This document shows, piece after piece, positions 1 to 6,503 of a DNA stretch of 10,369 nucleotides. Source of the stretch: Firmicutes bacterium CAG:110 (GTDB taxonomy: Bacteria; Bacillota; Clostridia; Oscillospirales; Oscillospiraceae); assembly GCA_000434635.1 (NCBI GenBank), contig HF988089.1, positions 27,689 through 38,057 of the forward strand. Direction: 5' to 3'. Positions within the stretch are counted from its first letter, which is position 1. Every line of letters begins with the position of its first letter. The notes under the pieces were generated by a model that ran no database searches, was not told the DNA's origin, and worked only from the letters and a program-made list of their open reading frames with translations. The position numbers were made by a program, and so were the translations under genes.

Positions 1-42
1 CCGGAATTCCGGGCGCCCGTTTGCCGTCAGCGGCAGTTCATT

Positions 43-205
43 GGGAATCTCCAAACAAATCGTCTTCGGCTGGACAGCGAATATTTTTTCCTATCCGTGC
101 GGTTTCAAAAGCGGGAAATACATACAGTATTCCTCCGCTTTTGGAACCTTCGGCTAGGAAAAAATCTCTCGCTGCCAGCTCTCGCCGATTTATTTAGAGC
201 TTCCC
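43..205 (+). repeat. Dispersed long-palindrome element, copy 1
   Basis: A 163-bp non-coding element. It starts with a diverged form of the left-end motif GGGAACCTCTGAATAAATCG and ends with CGATTTATTTAGAGCTTCCC. The ends are imperfect inverted repeats, and complementarity continues inward: ATTTTTTCCTA pairs with TAGGAAAAAAT, and GGTTTCAAAAGCGG pairs with CCGCTTTTGGAACC. The apex is GTATT/AATAC around an ATACA loop. The same architecture recurs at 3499-3660 (inverted) and 7571-7733. Its right end overlaps the last codons of the small minus-strand gene at 190-306 and supplies that gene's TAA. No transposase and no clear target-site duplication are visible. It could be a MITE-like element or a structured RNA/DNA repeat. 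Confidence 0.85.
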
Positions 206-306
206 TTGTTCTGAGACTGGTTCTCGCTGCGGTTCTCAGTGCGGTTCTCTTTCTCGCTCTTATTCTGGTTGCTGTTCTGATTTCTGTTCTGGTTCTGGTT
301 ATTCAT
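190..306 (-). CDS. 38-residue Asn/Gln-rich hydrophilic peptide downstream of spoVAE
   Basis: A short reading frame beginning MNNQNQNRNQNSNQNK and continuing with an E/N/R/S-rich second half that ends GSSK. It has no hydrophobic residues apart from the initiator Met, so it should be soluble and unstructured. The ATG is preceded by the strong site GGAGGAAG about seven bases upstream, which supports translation. Near-repeats of the AAC-CAG and GAG-AAC codon pairs suggest growth by short tandem duplication. It follows spoVAE by 66 bases with no convincing terminator between, so it is probably co-transcribed with spoVAD-spoVAE in the forespore. The last codons and the TAA lie in repeat copy 1, so the C-terminus may have been set by insertion of that element. 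Function is unknown. The Asn/Gln-rich composition recalls gamma-type small acid-soluble spore proteins, which store amino acids, but no homology is claimed. Confidence 0.7.
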   Translation of the reverse strand: MNNQNQNRNQNSNQNKSEKENRTENRSENQSQNKGSSK

Positions 307-372
307 ACTTTTCTTCCTCCAGTGCTAAAATCTGTCTCGCGGTTTTGCCGCTGACATAGCTTGCCCGGAAAT

Positions 373-729
373 TCAGGATTTATCCTTCGCTTTGAAAATC
401 AGGCTGGCGATCAGTCCCGACAGAATGGCGGCGGTGATGCCTCCGGCGGAGGCTTTCAGCCCTCCGGTGAATATGCCAAGGAAACCGTCTTCCTGCACCG
501 CCTCCTTGACGCCCTTGGCAAGGGTGTTGCCGAAGCCCGTCAGGGGAACGGAAGCGCCTGCCCCGGCAAATTCCGCAAGGGGCTGGTACACCCCCACCGC
601 GCCAAGAAGCACGCCGATGACCACATAGCTCACCAGAATCCGCGCCGGGGTCAGCTTGGTCTTGTCAATGAGAATCTGGCCGATGAGACAGAGTAAGCCG
701 CCGATCAGAAAGGCTTTTACATAATCCAT
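373..729 (-). CDS. spoVAE: Stage V sporulation protein AE (SpoVAE)
   Basis: A 118-residue integral membrane protein beginning MDYVKAFLIGGLLCLIGQIL. Hydrophobic segments lie at about residues 3-21, 31-48 and 96-113, with a Gly/Ala-rich stretch between (VPLTGFGNTLAKGVKE). Length and sequence fit the short SpoVAE (SpoVAEb) of clostridia. In the family, SpoVA proteins form the inner-forespore-membrane route for calcium-dipicolinic acid entering the spore and leaving it at germination. The start is placed at the seventh codon of the open frame because GGGAGG lies eight bases before it. That site overlaps the end of spoVAD, whose stop is one base away, so the two genes are probably translationally coupled. 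The gene next downstream is the 38-residue Asn/Gln-rich peptide. Confidence 0.93.
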   Translation of the reverse strand: MDYVKAFLIGGLLCLIGQILIDKTKLTPARILVSYVVIGVLLGAVGVYQPLAEFAGAGASVPLTGFGNTLAKGVKEAVQEDGFLGIFTGGLKASAGGITAAILSGLIASLIFKAKDKS

Positions 730-730
730 A

Positions 731-1747
731 TTACGTTCCTCCCGCAATGCACACTGCGTGACAGACCCCGGGTATGGGAAGCCCCTGCTGGGTGGAGGTG
801 GGGGAGAGCAGTGCGCCCGTGCCGCAAAACAGTATTTTTTTCAGTTTTCCCCCGTTCAGCTGCCCCAGAAGATAGCCGCACAGGGTAATGGCGCTGCACC
901 CGCAGCCCGAGCCGCCGGCGTGAACGTCCTGTTTGTCGTTGTCGAAGACCATCGTTCCGCAGTCCGTCAGCTTCCCGCCCAGAGAGACGCCGTCCCGACG
1001 GGCAAGCTCCAGAAGCATTTCCTTGCCCAGCTGCCCAAGGTCGCCGGTGACGATGAGGTCAAAATCCTCAGGGGCGGTCTTCATGTCGTCAAAATGGGCT
1101 TTGATGGTGGCATAGGCGGCGGGGGCCATGGCCGCGCCCATGTTGTTGGCGTCCTTGATTCCAAGGTCGGTAACGGTGCCGACGGTACAGCTGGTGATTC
1201 GGGGGCCATGGCCGTCACGGCGCACCAGTGCAGCCCCGGAACCGGTAACCGTCCATTGGGCAGTGGGCGTCCGCTGCCCGCCGTAACCCAGAGGAAAGCG
1301 GTACTGCCGCTCGGAGGACGCAAAATGGGATGAGGTCATGGCCACCGCGTTGTCCGCGAAACCGCCGCCCACAGCCATGGAGGACAGCAGCAGACTTTCC
1401 GCCATGGTGGAACAGGCGCCGTACAGCCCAAGGTGGGGAATTCCCAGATTGCGCAGGGTGAAGGACGAGCCGATGCACTGGTTCAGAAGGTCGCCGGAGA
1501 AAACAAGGTCGAAGTCCTCCAGCTTCATGTTTGCCTTTTCGGCCAGCTTCCCGAGAGCCAGCTTCTGCATCTGTTTTTCGCCCTGTTCCCATGTTTTCTG
1601 CCCGAAATAGGTATCCTGAGATTTGATGTCGAAGGTATGGGCAAGAGGGCCTTCGGACTCCTTTTTCCCGGCCACGCTTGCCCAGTGGGTAATGACCGGT
1701 GGGTTTGGCAGAATGAAGCTCTGCCGTCCCCGTTTCTGATTTGCCAT
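731..1747 (-). CDS. spoVAD: Stage V sporulation protein AD (SpoVAD)
   Basis: A 338-residue soluble protein of the thiolase-like SpoVAD family, of typical length. In Bacillus, SpoVAD binds dipicolinic acid and works with the SpoVA membrane proteins in Ca-DPA transport. Visible family features are the N-terminal GRQSFILPNPPVI, the FSGDLLNQC segment near 83-91, the thiolase-type GLYGACSTMAE around Cys112, the SSERQYRFPLGYGGQRTP stretch, and HAGGSGCGCSA near 276-286. The ribosome binding site is modest (AGGTG). A sigma-G-like promoter lies upstream and the preceding gene ends in its own terminator, so transcription appears to start here. In most clostridia spoVAC comes directly before spoVAD; it does not do so here. 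Confidence 0.96.
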   Translation of the reverse strand: MANQKRGRQSFILPNPPVITHWASVAGKKESEGPLAHTFDIKSQDTYFGQKTWEQGEKQMQKLALGKLAEKANMKLEDFDLVFSGDLLNQCIGSSFTLRNLGIPHLGLYGACSTMAESLLLSSMAVGGGFADNAVAMTSSHFASSERQYRFPLGYGGQRTPTAQWTVTGSGAALVRRDGHGPRITSCTVGTVTDLGIKDANNMGAAMAPAAYATIKAHFDDMKTAPEDFDLIVTGDLGQLGKEMLLELARRDGVSLGGKLTDCGTMVFDNDKQDVHAGGSGCGCSAITLCGYLLGQLNGGKLKKILFCGTGALLSPTSTQQGLPIPGVCHAVCIAGGT

Positions 1748-1789
1748 AAAAACACCTGCTTTTCGTTTTCTGTGAATTCGAGGTGCTTC

Positions 1790-1820
1790 TAGTATGTGCC
1801 AAGGTCGCTTTTGTGATTCA
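1790..1820 (-). promoter_or_regulatory. Sigma-G-like (forespore) promoter of spoVAD
   Basis: Reading the minus strand, TGAATC (1815-1820) is followed after 18 bases by CATACTA (1790-1796), about 43 bases before the spoVAD start. This resembles the Bacillus forespore sigma-G consensus, in which the -10 CATACTA is the typical form and the -35 is close to TGAATA. The match fits known sigma-G control of spoVA genes. The assignment is by eye; sigma-F recognises a similar sequence. Confidence 0.65.
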
Positions 1821-1827
1821 ATTCGAT

Positions 1828-1861
1828 AAAAAACCCAGACGTCAAAAATCTGACGTCTGGG
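1828..1861 (-). terminator. Rho-independent terminator of the NlpC/P60 gene
   Basis: A perfect 11-bp stem (CCCAGACGTCA with TGACGTCTGGG) closes a six-base loop. On the minus strand it is followed directly by six T residues. It lies 18 bases after the stop of the NlpC/P60 gene and separates that gene from spoVAD. Confidence 0.93.
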
Positions 1862-1879
1862 AAATTATTGCAGAAGATG

Positions 1880-2923
1880 TCACACCATTCGCCGGGCACC
1901 GTAGTAGTGCTGCGCCCAGTAACCGCTGGTGAGGTCGGAATAGGAGACCGTGGAGCGGGAATTGGGGGAATGGATGAACTGGCCGCCGCCAACGTAAATG
2001 CCGACATGGGAAATGCCGCTGGCATATGTACCGGCAAAGAAAACAATGTCGCCGGGCTGCAGGCTGCCCTTTTCAACGTAAGTACCCTGATTGTACTGAT
2101 CGGCGGGGGTGCGGTAGGGGGAGAAACCCAGCTGCTTGAGGACGTAGTACACGAAACCGGAGCAGTCAAAGCCGCTGGGAGAAGCGCCGCCGTAAACGTA
2201 GGGGGTGCCCAGATACTTCTGAGCTTCCGCCACGATGTCGGAACCGGCGGCAGAAGGAGCCGTGTCAGCGGCAGGTGCGGAACCGACGGAAGAAGAGTCC
2301 GAAGAAGAATCCGCAGAGGCGGAGCTTCCCACGGACACGGTGCCGTTCAGCGCAGCGGCGCTGGGGGCAACGCCGGTGGACTTGCCGAGACGATAGAATT
2401 TGGGGCTGTTGGGAGAAGCCTGATTTTCGTAGGGGATTTCCGTCAGGCTCAGGTAGTCGCTGCGGATGTAGCAGATGCTACCATTGTAGATGACCTTGTA
2501 CCAGCCGTTGTTCAGGCCGAGAATGTAGCATTTCTCGCCGCTGGAAGCGACGGCCACTTTCCCGTAGGTAGTGGAGGGGCCGGAACGCAGGTTGACGCCG
2601 CTTCCGGAAACCTCGCCGTAGCCAAGCTCGGCGTTTTCACGGGTAAGTACCTTCAGGTAGTCCTGATGCATGTAGCCAACTTGCAGATTGTAATTGACCT
2701 TGTACCACTCGCCGCTCTTGCTGATGACCGCTACGCAGTCATTGCGGGGGGCGTAGACAAGGGTTGCGGAATTTGCGTCGGGTTCGCTGCGGAGCCGCAG
2801 GGAGCTTGCATTGACAAAGCCGATGCCGTACATGGTTTCTTCTGCGGCGAACGCGGTGATGGACATGGCGCCGATAGACAGCACCAGCGCCAGCACCATG
2901 CTGAGGATTCTTTTGATCTTCAT
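1880..2923 (-). CDS. Secreted NlpC/P60 peptidoglycan hydrolase with two SH3b domains
   Basis: A 347-residue protein with a classic signal peptide (MKIKRILSMVLALVLSIGAM, then SITAFA, cleaved near residue 27). Two bacterial SH3-type domains follow at about 33-95 and 104-162, each with the LRLRSEPDANS or VNLRSGPSTTYGK signature. A Ser/Ala-rich low-complexity linker spans about 185-227. The C-terminal NlpC/P60 domain (about 228-347) has Cys254 in GFDCSGFVYYVL, His306 in ISHVGIYVGGG and His318 in QFIHSP, the expected catalytic triad. Such enzymes cleave gamma-D-glutamyl-diamino acid bonds in peptidoglycan stem peptides; SH3b domains bind the wall. A GGAGG site lies eight bases before the ATG. The gene follows the 96-residue protein gene by 85 bases and may be read from its promoter, since no clear promoter is visible in that gap. 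The role (growth, separation or germination) cannot be told from sequence. Confidence 0.95.
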   Translation of the reverse strand: MKIKRILSMVLALVLSIGAMSITAFAAEETMYGIGFVNASSLRLRSEPDANSATLVYAPRNDCVAVISKSGEWYKVNYNLQVGYMHQDYLKVLTRENAELGYGEVSGSGVNLRSGPSTTYGKVAVASSGEKCYILGLNNGWYKVIYNGSICYIRSDYLSLTEIPYENQASPNSPKFYRLGKSTGVAPSAAALNGTVSVGSSASADSSSDSSSVGSAPAADTAPSAAGSDIVAEAQKYLGTPYVYGGASPSGFDCSGFVYYVLKQLGFSPYRTPADQYNQGTYVEKGSLQPGDIVFFAGTYASGISHVGIYVGGGQFIHSPNSRSTVSYSDLTSGYWAQHYYGARRMV

Positions 2924-2974
2924 ACTTTTGCCTCCGTCTTTGGTAGGCAGCCTAAAGTGAGACTGCGGGGAACT

Positions 2975-2995
2975 CCGATATCATCCGGATATCGG
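2975..2995. other. Perfect hairpin between two minus-strand genes
   Basis: CCGATATC and GATATCGG form an 8-bp stem with a five-base loop, in the 85-base gap between the 96-residue protein gene and the NlpC/P60 gene. No T-run follows on the minus strand, so it is not a standard intrinsic terminator. It could be an attenuating or mRNA-stabilising hairpin, or a site for a dimeric regulator. Confidence 0.5.
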
Positions 2996-3008
2996 GGAAA
3001 GGGGTGAA

Positions 3009-3299
3009 TTATTTACCGGCCAACGCGCGTTCCAGCCAGACACAGCCAAAGTCAAGGGCGGTGTACAGGCCGTCTTTTTCGCTCTTTTTCACGATCCGGT
3101 CGCGGCTTCTGGCGGTGGGGTCGGTCAGCTGGAGCTGCACGGAAACCCGTGTGGCAACGTCCAGATCGTTCACTTTTTTGGTCTCGAGAACCTGAAGCAT
3201 AACGATGTGACTGTCAGCCATGGAGCCATAGTAAATCAAGTTGTCCTTCCGCATCAGCGGATGTCCTTTATACATCAGAACTGCATTTTCATCAGCCAT
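3009..3299 (-). CDS. Conserved clostridial 96-residue protein of unknown function
   Basis: A small soluble protein beginning MADENAVLMYKGHPLM and ending in CVWLERALAGK. It has no signal peptide, membrane segment or cysteine pair. The pattern (an opening strand with YKGHPL, NLIYYGSM, VMLQVLETKKV, then VSVQLQLTDP and a charged helix ending ALDFGCVWLERAL) suggests a compact alpha/beta fold. I recognise it as the kind of short conserved protein common in clostridial genomes but know no assigned function. The start is supported by AGGAGG ten bases upstream and by a near-consensus sigma-A promoter. Its strong promoter suggests constitutive, possibly abundant expression. It may be co-transcribed with the NlpC/P60 gene. 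Confidence 0.85.
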   Translation of the reverse strand: MADENAVLMYKGHPLMRKDNLIYYGSMADSHIVMLQVLETKKVNDLDVATRVSVQLQLTDPTARSRDRIVKKSEKDGLYTALDFGCVWLERALAGK

Positions 3300-3330
3300 T
3301 AAAGGTACCTCCTATGCAAAATGTAATCAG

Positions 3331-3359
3331 ATTGTAACACACTGTAATGAGAATGTCAA
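3331..3359 (-). promoter_or_regulatory. Sigma-A promoter of the 96-residue protein gene
   Basis: On the minus strand, TTGACA (3354-3359), a 17-base spacer and TACAAT (3331-3336). The -35 is perfect and the -10 has five of six consensus bases. It lies 31 bases before the start codon, with AGGAGG between. Confidence 0.88.
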
Positions 3360-3450
3360 GCTTTTTGTTGGAAACGGTCGGGAAACGACCCTCGTTAACA
3401 TAACTTTTCCTGAAAAAAGATTGAAAAACGGAAAGACGGAGGAAGAAAGT

Positions 3451-3510
3451 ATGAGATTGTCAAGGTGCATGCCGGCCGCATCTGTTTGCATATTTCAGGG
3501 GAAGCTCTGA
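3451..3510 (+). CDS. Possible 19-residue peptide or truncated gene remnant
   Basis: A plus-strand frame, MRLSRCMPAASVCIFQGKL, led by a strong site GGAGGAAG about seven bases before the ATG. Its last codons and its TGA lie inside repeat copy 2 (GGGGAAGCTCTGA). It has two cysteines and weak hydrophobicity. No convincing plus-strand promoter is visible upstream, and nothing homologous follows the repeat. It could be a short leader or small protein, the 5' end of a gene cut by the repeat, or chance. The only support is the ribosome binding site. Confidence 0.25.
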   Translation: MRLSRCMPAASVCIFQGKL

Positions 3511-3660
3511 TTAAATCGACGAGAGCTGGCGGCAGAAGATTTTGGCTCAGCCGAAAGTTCTGAAAGCGGCGAAATACTTTGTGTATTTCCCGCTTTCAGA
3601 ACTGCGCGGATGGGGCAAAAGATTCGCCGCCAGCCGAAGGCGATTTATTCAGAGGTTCCC
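3499..3660 (-). repeat. Dispersed long-palindrome element, copy 2 (inverted)
   Basis: A 162-bp element, inverted relative to the other two copies. It opens with GGGAAGCTCTGATTAAATCG and closes with CGATTTATTCAGAGGTTCCC; these 20-base ends match when one is reverse-complemented, except at three positions. The two halves pair along almost their whole length, including GTTCTGAAAGCGG with CCGCTTTCAGAAC around the apex GAAATAC-TTTGT-GTATTTC. It lies between the promoter of the 96-residue gene and the ireB terminator. Flanks show no obvious target duplication. The centre of the stem differs from the other copies on both strands in a pairing-preserving way. Confidence 0.88.
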
Positions 3661-3673
3661 CAAGCTCGCGGCC

Positions 3674-3710
3674 AAAAAGCAAGGGGCTTTTGCCTTGGCA
3701 AAAGCCCCTT
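3674..3710 (-). terminator. Rho-independent terminator of ireB
   Basis: AAGGGGCTTTTGCC and GGCAAAAGCCCCTT (3681-3694 and 3697-3710) form a 14-bp stem around two bases. On the minus strand it is followed by GC and five T residues. It begins 12 bases after the ireB stop and lies between ireB and repeat copy 2. Confidence 0.9.
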
Positions 3711-3722
3711 GGCTGGGTCAGG

Positions 3723-3983
3723 TTATTGGGCTTCCTTCTCGAAGAGGTACTCGCGCACCAGCACCTGCATCAGCTCGTCCCGGTCGATCTTGCAGATCAT
3801 ACTCCGTGCGTTGTTGTAGTTGGTGATATAGGTGGGGTCTTCGGTCAGCAGGTAGCCGACGATCTGGTTGACGGGGTTGTAGCCTTTTTCGGTGAGGGCT
3901 TCATACACATTCCGGAGAATACGGCGCATATTCTCTTTGTCATCGCTGGGAACGGTGAATTTTACAGTGTCCTTATCCGTCAT
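3723..3983 (-). CDS. ireB: IreB family regulatory phosphoprotein (UPF0297/YrzL)
   Basis: An 86-residue protein recognised by the family core, including YEALTEKGYNPVNQIVGYLL, the segment TYITNYNNARSMI and the end RDELMQVLVREYL. In Enterococcus faecalis IreB is phosphorylated on N-terminal threonines by the PASTA kinase IreK and affects cephalosporin tolerance. Here the N-terminus MTDKDTVKFTV also carries threonines (Thr2, Thr6, Thr10), so similar control is plausible but not shown. AGGAGG precedes the ATG by nine bases. The gene has its own sigma-A promoter and a strong terminator. In many Firmicutes the gene sits beside alaS and ruvX (yrrK); here it stands alone between pheT and the repeat. 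Confidence 0.95.
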   Translation of the reverse strand: MTDKDTVKFTVPSDDKENMRRILRNVYEALTEKGYNPVNQIVGYLLTEDPTYITNYNNARSMICKIDRDELMQVLVREYLFEKEAQ

Positions 3984-4017
3984 GGTTTCAGCCTCCTTTT
4001 ATATTTGTACTGTTGTC

Positions 4018-4046
4018 ATTATAACCGAATTCTTTCGGGCTGTAAA
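4018..4046 (-). promoter_or_regulatory. Sigma-A promoter of ireB
   Basis: On the minus strand, TTTACA (4041-4046), a 17-base spacer and a perfect TATAAT (4018-4023), about 34 bases before the ireB ATG. The promoter sits in the 119-base gap after pheT, where no intrinsic terminator for pheT can be seen, so read-through from pheST into ireB is also possible. Confidence 0.88.
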
Positions 4047-4102
4047 GCCCTGAAATCGGAAATTTTTGTGAATCTTTGCAGAATTTTTGCCGAAGTACCA
4101 AA

Positions 4103-6490
4103 TTATCGCAGAGCAGCGTCCAGCTTTTCCTTCAGCGCGGCCAGAACCTTGGTCACGACGGCTTCGGAGTCCGTATCGGTGAGGGTACGGTCGTCCGCCC
4201 GCAGCTCCAGAGAGAAGGCCATGCTCTTCTTGCCCTCGGGAACGCCGGGGCCGCGGTAGATGTCGAACAGCTTCACATCCCGCAGCAGCTTTCCGGCAGC
4301 GGCGGTGATGACGGCTTCCGCCTGCGCGACGGTGACATCCTCAGAGCAGACAAGGCTCAGGTCACGGGACACGGTGGGATACTTGGGCAGGGGGGTATAG
4401 GTGGCGTCGGGCAGCTGCATCTCAAACAGCTTGGTGAAGTCGATCTCGGCGCAGTAGACGTCGGTGTCGATGCCGTAGTTCGCGGCCGCCAGAGGATGCA
4501 CCTGACCCATCACGCCCACGTCCACGCCTTCGATGCTCACCTTGGCGCAGCGGCCGGGATGGTAGCTGGGGTTGTCCTTCACGGCGGTGTATTCCGCTTT
4601 CTTCAGCCGCAGACCGGTGAAGATGGCTTCCAGCTCGCCCTTCAGGGTGAAGAAGGTCTCGCCCGCGCCGTAGGTGCCGAGAACCAGCATCTTCGGCTCT
4701 TCGGGCAGAGGCTGACCGGCTACGGGCAGGTAGATCTTTGCCAGCTCGTAGAGCTTCACGGCCTTGTTATGGTAGGCGTTGTTCCGGGAGAGGATTTCCA
4801 GCATGGAGGGCAGGGCGATGGTACGCATGATGGAGGTGTCCTCGCCCAGAGGATTCTGGATGCGCAGAGCGTTGCGCAGGGGAGAATCGGCGGGCAGCCG
4901 GATCTGGTCGAAAACGGTGGGGGAGACGAAGGAATAGGTGATGATCTCACTGTACCCCATGGCGCGGCACAGGGTTCCGGCCTTGGCTTCCAGCTTCATC
5001 ACGGGGGAATAGCCGCCCTGCGTGGAGGTCTTGAAAGCGGTGGTGGGAATCTCGTTGTAGCCATAGGAACGGCCTACTTCTTCGGCGATATCCGCCATCA
5101 GGTTCAGGTCGGGACGGAAGGAGGGAACGAGAATGGTGTCGCCCTCCACGGGAATTTCCAGCCGGTTCAGGTACTTGACCATATCTTCCTTGGAAATGTC
5201 GGTGCCCAGCAGCCGGTTGATCTTCTCCGGCTCCAGAGGCAGCGTTTTTTCCTCGGGAACATAGTTGATGACGTCGATGGTGCCGTTCAGCACGTCGCCG
5301 CAGCCCAGCATCTCCACAAGCTCGCAGGCACGCTGCACGGCAGGGACGGTCATCATGGGGTCAAGGCGCTTTTCAAATTTGCCGGAGGCTTCGGTGCGCA
5401 TACCCAGCGCCAGAGCGGTCTGACGGATGGAGGTGCCGTCGAAGTTGGCGGATTCGAAGACTACCATGGCGGTATCGTCCTTGATCTCGGAGTTTTCGCC
5501 GCCCATGATACCGGCAAGGCCGATGGGCTTATTTTCGTCGGCGATGACCAGCATACCGGCTTTCAGGTTGCGCACATTGCCGTCCAGGGTGGTCAGGGTC
5601 TCGCCGTCCTCGGCTTCCCGCACCACGATCTTGCCGGAGGAAACATAGCGGTAATCAAAGGCGTGCATGGGCTGACCGTATTCCAGCATGACGTAGTTGG
5701 TGATGTCCACGATGTTATTGATGGGACGCACGCCGTTGGCGCGCAGACGGCGGCGCAGCCACTTGGGGGAGGGGGCGATCTTTACGTTGGCAACCATCCG
5801 GGAGGTGTAGCGGTTGCACAGCTTCGTTGCGGGGACATCCACGTCCAGATGGTCGTAAATATCCCCGGCGTCGGAGCCGTGAACCACAGGCTCGTGGTGA
5901 CGCATGGGCTTGCCGAAGGCGGCGGCAGCTTCCCGGGCAAGGCCGATGATGCTGTAGCAGTCGGGGCGGTTGTTGGTGATCTCAAAATCCACAACGGTGT
6001 CGTCGTTGCCGATGACGAGGTTGATGTCCTCGCCAACGGTGCAGTCCTCGTCATTGAGGATCCAGATGCCGTCGGCGAACACGCCGGGCAGGTCGTTCTG
6101 GGTCAGTCCCAGCTCAGCGAAGGAGCAGAGCATACCGTTGGATACTTCTCCGCGAAGCTTGCCCTTGGTGATGTGAACGCCGCCGGGGAGCCATGAGTTA
6201 TGCAGCGCCGCGGGCACCAGGTCGCCCTCATGGACGTTCTGTGCGCCGGTGACGATCTGCACGGGGGCGTCGCCGCCCACGTCCACCTGACAGATCCACA
6301 TATGATCGGAGTTGGGATGGCGCACCATGGACAGAACCTTGCCCACGACCACGTTTTTGATCTCCGCGTCCAGCCGCTCCCAGGTTTCCACCTTCTGACC
6401 GAAGACGGTCAGGGTTTCCACGAATTCCTTATCGGAGACGTTAGACAGGTCTACGAATTCCTCGTTCAGCCATTTTCTGTTGAGTTTCAT
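4103..6490 (-). CDS. pheT: Phenylalanyl-tRNA synthetase beta subunit
   Basis: A full-length bacterial-type PheT of 795 residues, the non-catalytic partner in the (alpha-beta)2 enzyme that charges tRNA-Phe. Domains in order: an OB-fold tRNA-binding domain at about 40-155 (VVGKVLSMVRHPNSDHMWIC); the NNRPDCYSIIGLAREA segment near 173-188; a B3/B4 editing domain with NNIVDITNYVMLEYGQPMHA (258-277) and GIMGGENSEI (327-336); a B5 domain around 405-475; a catalytic-like core; and a C-terminal ferredoxin-like anticodon-binding domain at about 702-795 (YPTVSRDLSLV). The site AAGGAGGG is formed by and just after the pheS stop codon, and the genes are 13 bases apart, so they are one operon under the upstream T-box. 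No key domain is missing. Confidence 0.98.
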   Translation of the reverse strand: MKLNRKWLNEEFVDLSNVSDKEFVETLTVFGQKVETWERLDAEIKNVVVGKVLSMVRHPNSDHMWICQVDVGGDAPVQIVTGAQNVHEGDLVPAALHNSWLPGGVHITKGKLRGEVSNGMLCSFAELGLTQNDLPGVFADGIWILNDEDCTVGEDINLVIGNDDTVVDFEITNNRPDCYSIIGLAREAAAAFGKPMRHHEPVVHGSDAGDIYDHLDVDVPATKLCNRYTSRMVANVKIAPSPKWLRRRLRANGVRPINNIVDITNYVMLEYGQPMHAFDYRYVSSGKIVVREAEDGETLTTLDGNVRNLKAGMLVIADENKPIGLAGIMGGENSEIKDDTAMVVFESANFDGTSIRQTALALGMRTEASGKFEKRLDPMMTVPAVQRACELVEMLGCGDVLNGTIDVINYVPEEKTLPLEPEKINRLLGTDISKEDMVKYLNRLEIPVEGDTILVPSFRPDLNLMADIAEEVGRSYGYNEIPTTAFKTSTQGGYSPVMKLEAKAGTLCRAMGYSEIITYSFVSPTVFDQIRLPADSPLRNALRIQNPLGEDTSIMRTIALPSMLEILSRNNAYHNKAVKLYELAKIYLPVAGQPLPEEPKMLVLGTYGAGETFFTLKGELEAIFTGLRLKKAEYTAVKDNPSYHPGRCAKVSIEGVDVGVMGQVHPLAAANYGIDTDVYCAEIDFTKLFEMQLPDATYTPLPKYPTVSRDLSLVCSEDVTVAQAEAVITAAAGKLLRDVKLFDIYRGPGVPEGKKSMAFSLELRADDRTLTDTDSEAVVTKVLAALKEKLDAALR

Positions 6491-6503
6491 TGTTTTTCCC
6501 TCC

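Noticed and set aside
1..18. Overlapping perfect palindromes CCGGAATTCCGG and GGGCGCCC at the window start.
   Set aside because: Short GC-rich palindromes occur by chance in such DNA, and the flanking sequence is cut off, so nothing can be concluded.
97..354. An 85-codon plus-strand frame rich in Leu/Val over the left end.
   Set aside because: It is the reverse reading of repeat copy 1 and of the Asn/Gln-rich minus-strand gene; AAC/CAG codons read in reverse give Val/Leu. It has no ribosome binding site.
331..356. A small GCGG/CCGC hairpin followed by GATTTTAG on the minus strand between spoVAE and the 38-codon gene, as a terminator.
   Set aside because: The stem is only four base pairs and the T-run is short and interrupted; too weak to call.
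4047..4102. An intrinsic terminator after pheT.
   Set aside because: The AT-rich gap has T-runs but no stable GC stem before them.
4076..6196. A 706-codon plus-strand open frame opposite pheT, and similar long frames opposite spoVAD, the NlpC/P60 gene, pheS and the M32 gene (the last 527 codons on the minus strand).
   Set aside because: They are antisense shadows of GC-rich genes: composition is dominated by G, V, H, Q or R, they have no recognisable motifs or ribosome binding sites, and the opposite strand has clear families.
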